From contig NZ_CP115463.1 of the NCBI RefSeq assembly GCF_027912495.1, positions 4,352,501 through 4,416,500 of the forward strand: DNA of 64,000 nt, given 5' to 3'. The position numbers were made by a program, and so were the translations under genes. The notes below the pieces were generated by a model. The model was not told the origin of the DNA. It saw nothing but the letters and a program-made list of their open reading frames with translations, and ran no database searches. Positions 61,644 through 64,000 of the stretch are shown here, piece by piece (position 1 is the stretch's first letter; each line of letters begins with the position of its first letter). Source of the stretch: Caulobacter sp. NIBR1757. GTDB taxonomy: Bacteria; Pseudomonadota; Alphaproteobacteria; Caulobacterales; Caulobacteraceae.

Positions 61644-62741
61644 CTACATCAGCAGCACCACCTTGATGCAGTCGCCGTGATGCTGGGCGGCGATGGCCTC
61701 GTTGATCTGGCTGAAGGGGAAGGTCTGGATCAGGCGGTCGAAGGGCAGGCGGCCGGCGCGCCAGTGGTCCATCAGTTCCGGCAGGAAGACGTCCGGGTCG
61801 CTGTCGCCCTCGATGATGCCCTTCACGGTGTGGCCGAAGGTCATGATGCTGTTGACGTCACCCGGCGTCGGCGTGCCCGGCGGGGTGATGCCGACGATGC
61901 CGAACACCCCCTTGGAAGCCAGGGCGCCCATCACCGCCTGCTGCACGGCCGGCACGCCGCTGGTGTCGAAGGCGTAGTCGACGCCGCCGGGCAGGATGGC
62001 CCGCACGGCCGCCGTCAGGTCCGGGGTGGCGGCCGGGTCGATAACATGGGTGGCGCCGAACTCGCGGGCCAGGTCGCGGCGGGCGGCCTGGGGCTCGACC
62101 AGGATGATGGTCTTGCAGCCCTGGATCTTCGCCCCCATCACGGCGCTGAGGCCCACGGGCCCACCGCCGGTGATCAGCAGGGATGAGCCCGCCTCGCAGG
62201 CCAGCGACCGCATGACGCCGCCGGCCCCCGTCTGGATACCGCAGCCCAGCGGCCCGATGAGTTCGAGCGGCAGGTCGTCCGGGACCTTCACCAGGTTGCG
62301 CTCGTAGGTGATGGCGTGGCTGGCGAAGGAGGACTGGCCGAAGAAGCTGCCGCCCACCGGGGTTTCGCCATCGTGCAGGGTACGGCTGCCGTCGGTGCGC
62401 ATGCCGATGTAGTTGAGCATCGGCATGGTCTCGCAATAGGCCGCGTCGCCGCGGTCGCAGCGTGAGCAATGCCCGCAGGAGCGGAAGGTCATCGCCACCC
62501 GGTCGCCGGGCGCCACCTTGGTCACCCTGGCGCCGACCGACTCGACGATGCCTGATCCCTCGTGGCCAAGAACGGCCGGCGGCGGGATCATCTCGCCTTC
62601 CTTGAAGACGATGTCGGTGTGGCAGACCCCGACCGCGACGATGCGCACCAGCACCTCGTCCTCGCGCGGATCGTCGAGCGTCAGGGTGCGGAACTCGAAG
62701 GGCTTGCCCGCGCCCGTCGCAACGGCGGCCAGAACGTCCAT
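61644..62741 (-). CDS. zinc-dependent medium-chain alcohol dehydrogenase
   Basis: The 365-residue MDR enzyme has the catalytic zinc ligand Cys in VGVCHTD and His-Glu in [11 protein letters not shown] full structural zinc set is in [15 protein letters not shown]. The third catalytic ligand is Cys in [10 protein letters not shown], and the nucleotide motif is [16 protein letters not shown] with [11 protein letters not shown], where Glu suggests NAD preference. The layout resembles aryl- or benzyl-alcohol dehydrogenases. The substrate is not inferable from neighbours. It is convergent with the tRNA. Confidence 0.88.
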   Translation of the reverse strand: MDVLAAVATGAGKPFEFRTLTLDDPREDEVLVRIVAVGVCHTDIVFKEGEMIPPPAVLGHEGSGIVESVGARVTKVAPGDRVAMTFRSCGHCSRCDRGDAAYCETMPMLNYIGMRTDGSRTLHDGETPVGGSFFGQSSFASHAITYERNLVKVPDDLPLELIGPLGCGIQTGAGGVMRSLACEAGSSLLITGGGPVGLSAVMGAKIQGCKTIILVEPQAARRDLAREFGATHVIDPAATPDLTAAVRAILPGGVDYAFDTSGVPAVQQAVMGALASKGVFGIVGITPPGTPTPGDVNSIMTFGHTVKGIIEGDSDPDVFLPELMDHWRAGRLPFDRLIQTFPFSQINEAIAAQHHGDCIKVVLLM

Positions 62742-62892
62742 GCTGATCTCTCCCAGGCGGCCGCGCGACCGGCGGCGTTCCGGGGCAGCCTAAGCCGGCT
62801 TCCGTGGCGGAGGGGAAGATGTCGATTTAGGCTGGACTGCCGCCACGTCGCGCGCGTCAATCTGCCCGCAACGATACGGCAGGAGGGACACC

Positions 62893-63381
62893 ATGGCCCG
62901 CGCGAAGAAGACCCACACGAAAGTCGGCGAAGACTATCTGGCCGCTTCCAAACACCGGGTCAGCCACCGGTTCGACCTGCCGGCCGCCGCCGTCTGGGCC
63001 GCCCTGCTGGACGGCAAGGCCTGGACCGAATGGCTGCCGCTGACCGGCGTGACCTGGACCAGCCCCAAGCCCTTCGCCGTCGGCACGACCCGCACCGTCA
63101 GCGTCGGCGAGATGGAGATCGATGAGGTCTTCTTCGCCTGGGAGGAGGGCCGGCGCATGGCCTTCTATTTCGCCGCCTCCAGCCTGCCGGTTTCGGCGGG
63201 GGTCGAGGACTATCGCGTGGTCGAGGTTCCCGGCGGCTGCGAGCTGCAGTGGGCGGGCCGGGTCAGCGCGCCGCTGATCCTCGGCTGGCTGATCGGCCGA
63301 CAGCTGGCCGGCGGCCTGAAGGCGGGAATGCCGAAGCTGGAGGCGCTGATCAAGGCCGATCCGAAGCGCTTCGGGTTGTAA
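62893..63381 (+). CDS. SRPBCC-family (START-like) protein
   Basis: The 162-residue helix-grip protein contains VSHRFDLPAAAVWAALLDGKAWTEWLPL, then TRTVSVGEMEIDEVFFAWEEGRRMAFYF, YRVVEVPGGCELQWAGRV and a C-terminal long helix LAGGLKAGMPKLEALIKADPKRFG. These proteins bind hydrophobic ligands. The ligand is unknown. A GCAGGAGGGACACC ribosome site precedes the ATG. Confidence 0.85.
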   Translation: MARAKKTHTKVGEDYLAASKHRVSHRFDLPAAAVWAALLDGKAWTEWLPLTGVTWTSPKPFAVGTTRTVSVGEMEIDEVFFAWEEGRRMAFYFAASSLPVSAGVEDYRVVEVPGGCELQWAGRVSAPLILGWLIGRQLAGGLKAGMPKLEALIKADPKRFGL

Positions 63382-63433
63382 ACGCGCGGCCAAGGCCCAT
63401 GAAAAGGCGGAATCGACGGTGTAGGATGACCGC

Positions 63434-64000
63434 ATGATCATGATGCGTCCTCTCCTCCTTGCCGCCGGCCTCGCGCTCGGCCTCACCTTGCCGGCCGCCG
63501 CCGCGAAGAAGCCAGCCCCGACGCCGGCTCCGTTGACCCCCGCCCCCGTGGTTGCCGCCGAGCGGGCCTTCGCCGCCGATGGCCTGGCCATGGGCATCAA
63601 GCAGAGCTTCCTGAAGAACATGGCCGACGACGCCATCGTCTTCCAGCCCGAGCCGAGGAACGCCCGCGAGGCGATCAGCGCCCAGCCCGACGGCGGCCCG
63701 AAGCTGGAATGGTGGCCGGTCTGGGCGGGGATTGCGGCCAGCGGCGATCTGGGCTTCACCACCGGTCCCTACGCGGTCGACGGCAATCGCGGCGGTCACT
63801 ACTTCACCCTCTGGAAGAAGCAGGCCGACGGCGCCTGGAAGTGGGTCTACGACGGCGGGCCGAGAAGCAGTTCCAAGAACGCCCCCGGGCCGGACAGCAC
63901 CCCGGGCTACCTGATGGTCTCCAAATCCTCGGCCGGAGACGAGGCGACCGCCTTCGCCTCGGCCCAGGCCGCCGACGCGGCCCTCAACGCCGCCGCCGCG
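63434..64000 (+). CDS. secreted NTF2-like protein (3' end outside window)
   Basis: The 189 visible codons start with a signal peptide (MIMMRPLLLAAGLALGLTL, cleavage near AAAAK) and a Pro/Ala spacer. An NTF2/SnoaL-like cone fold follows (AAERAFAADGLAMGIKQSFLKNMADDAIVFQPEP, LGFTTGPYAV, GHYFTLWKKQADGAWKWVYDGG). The pattern resembles DUF4440-type secreted proteins of unknown function. The frame is open at the right edge. Confidence 0.78.
   Translation, partial: MIMMRPLLLAAGLALGLTLPAAAAKKPAPTPAPLTPAPVVAAERAFAADGLAMGIKQSFLKNMADDAIVFQPEPRNAREAISAQPDGGPKLEWWPVWAGIAASGDLGFTTGPYAVDGNRGGHYFTLWKKQADGAWKWVYDGGPRSSSKNAPGPDSTPGYLMVSKSSAGDEATAFASAQAADAALNAAAA

Overview
The window is a GC-rich (clearly above 60% G+C), gene-dense chromosomal stretch from an alphaproteobacterium, most likely order Caulobacterales (Caulobacter, Phenylobacterium or Brevundimonas type). 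Signs of this are a GST-fold protein with the two FtsZ-binding residues known from Caulobacter FzlA, a CenR-like OmpR regulator, an intracellular PHB depolymerase, NrnC in place of Orn, promoters matching the EcfG/sigma-T general stress consensus, a serC-type leader before serC-serA, and an HWE-family kinase. Almost everything is core genome. I see no prophage, integron, CRISPR array or complete insertion sequence. The only mobile-looking material is a set of short intergenic inverted-repeat elements.

Layout. 1-2.6 kb: nrnC-lptC-lptA-lptB (RNA turnover plus LPS export), then tRNA-Leu(CAG). 2.7-7 kb: an NDUFA9-like complex I accessory protein, queG, a secreted protein of unknown function, and fzlA. 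7-9.7 kb: two divergent citrate synthase genes, one with an N-terminal helix-turn-helix, around a cluster of TTGATCAA sites. 9.7-17 kb: a TPR/aspartyl-hydroxylase protein and gltD-gltB. 17-23.4 kb: uppP, argE, purU, an FKBP lipoprotein, threonine ammonia-lyase and a CelD/HfsK-like acyltransferase. 23.5-29.4 kb: a cation/proton antiporter, then an ABC ATPase with a permease fused to an M1 aminopeptidase. 29.6-33.2 kb: a PLP-homeostasis protein that overlaps a divergent ThiE-like gene, a YgjP-type metallopeptidase, and phaZ.

33.3-42.5 kb: an ECF sigma factor with a ChrR-type cupin anti-sigma factor, ftsK, lolA, a candidate small RNA with its own promoter and terminator, xthA, a CenR-like regulator, an L,D-transpeptidase, a DUF4142 lipoprotein and a CoA-transferase. 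42.7-46.5 kb: a stress block made of a hybrid HWE kinase divergent from a DUF883/YqjE-like pair, then sodB and a DUF1328 peptide. Two GGAAC-N16-CGTT promoters lie in this block. 46.6-52.3 kb: an M16 peptidase, thiD, a secreted protein, a DUF925 protein and a PhzF isomerase. 52.4-57 kb: a small secreted basic protein, a membrane hybrid histidine kinase, a small protein of unknown function behind a CtrA-like promoter, a membrane protein and an EamA transporter. 57-64 kb: serC-serA, a purine permease, tRNA-Arg(CCG), a zinc alcohol dehydrogenase, an SRPBCC protein and the start of an NTF2-like secreted protein.

The most unusual features are ten intergenic inverted-repeat elements in at least two families whose arms differ between copies but stay palindromic within each copy, the candidate C-rich-loop sRNA at 37.9 kb, the HTH-citrate synthase divergon, the EcfG-promoter stress block, and the ECF-miniORF-ChrR chain of 4-base overlaps in which the anti-sigma factor has lost its zinc-binding N-terminal residues.
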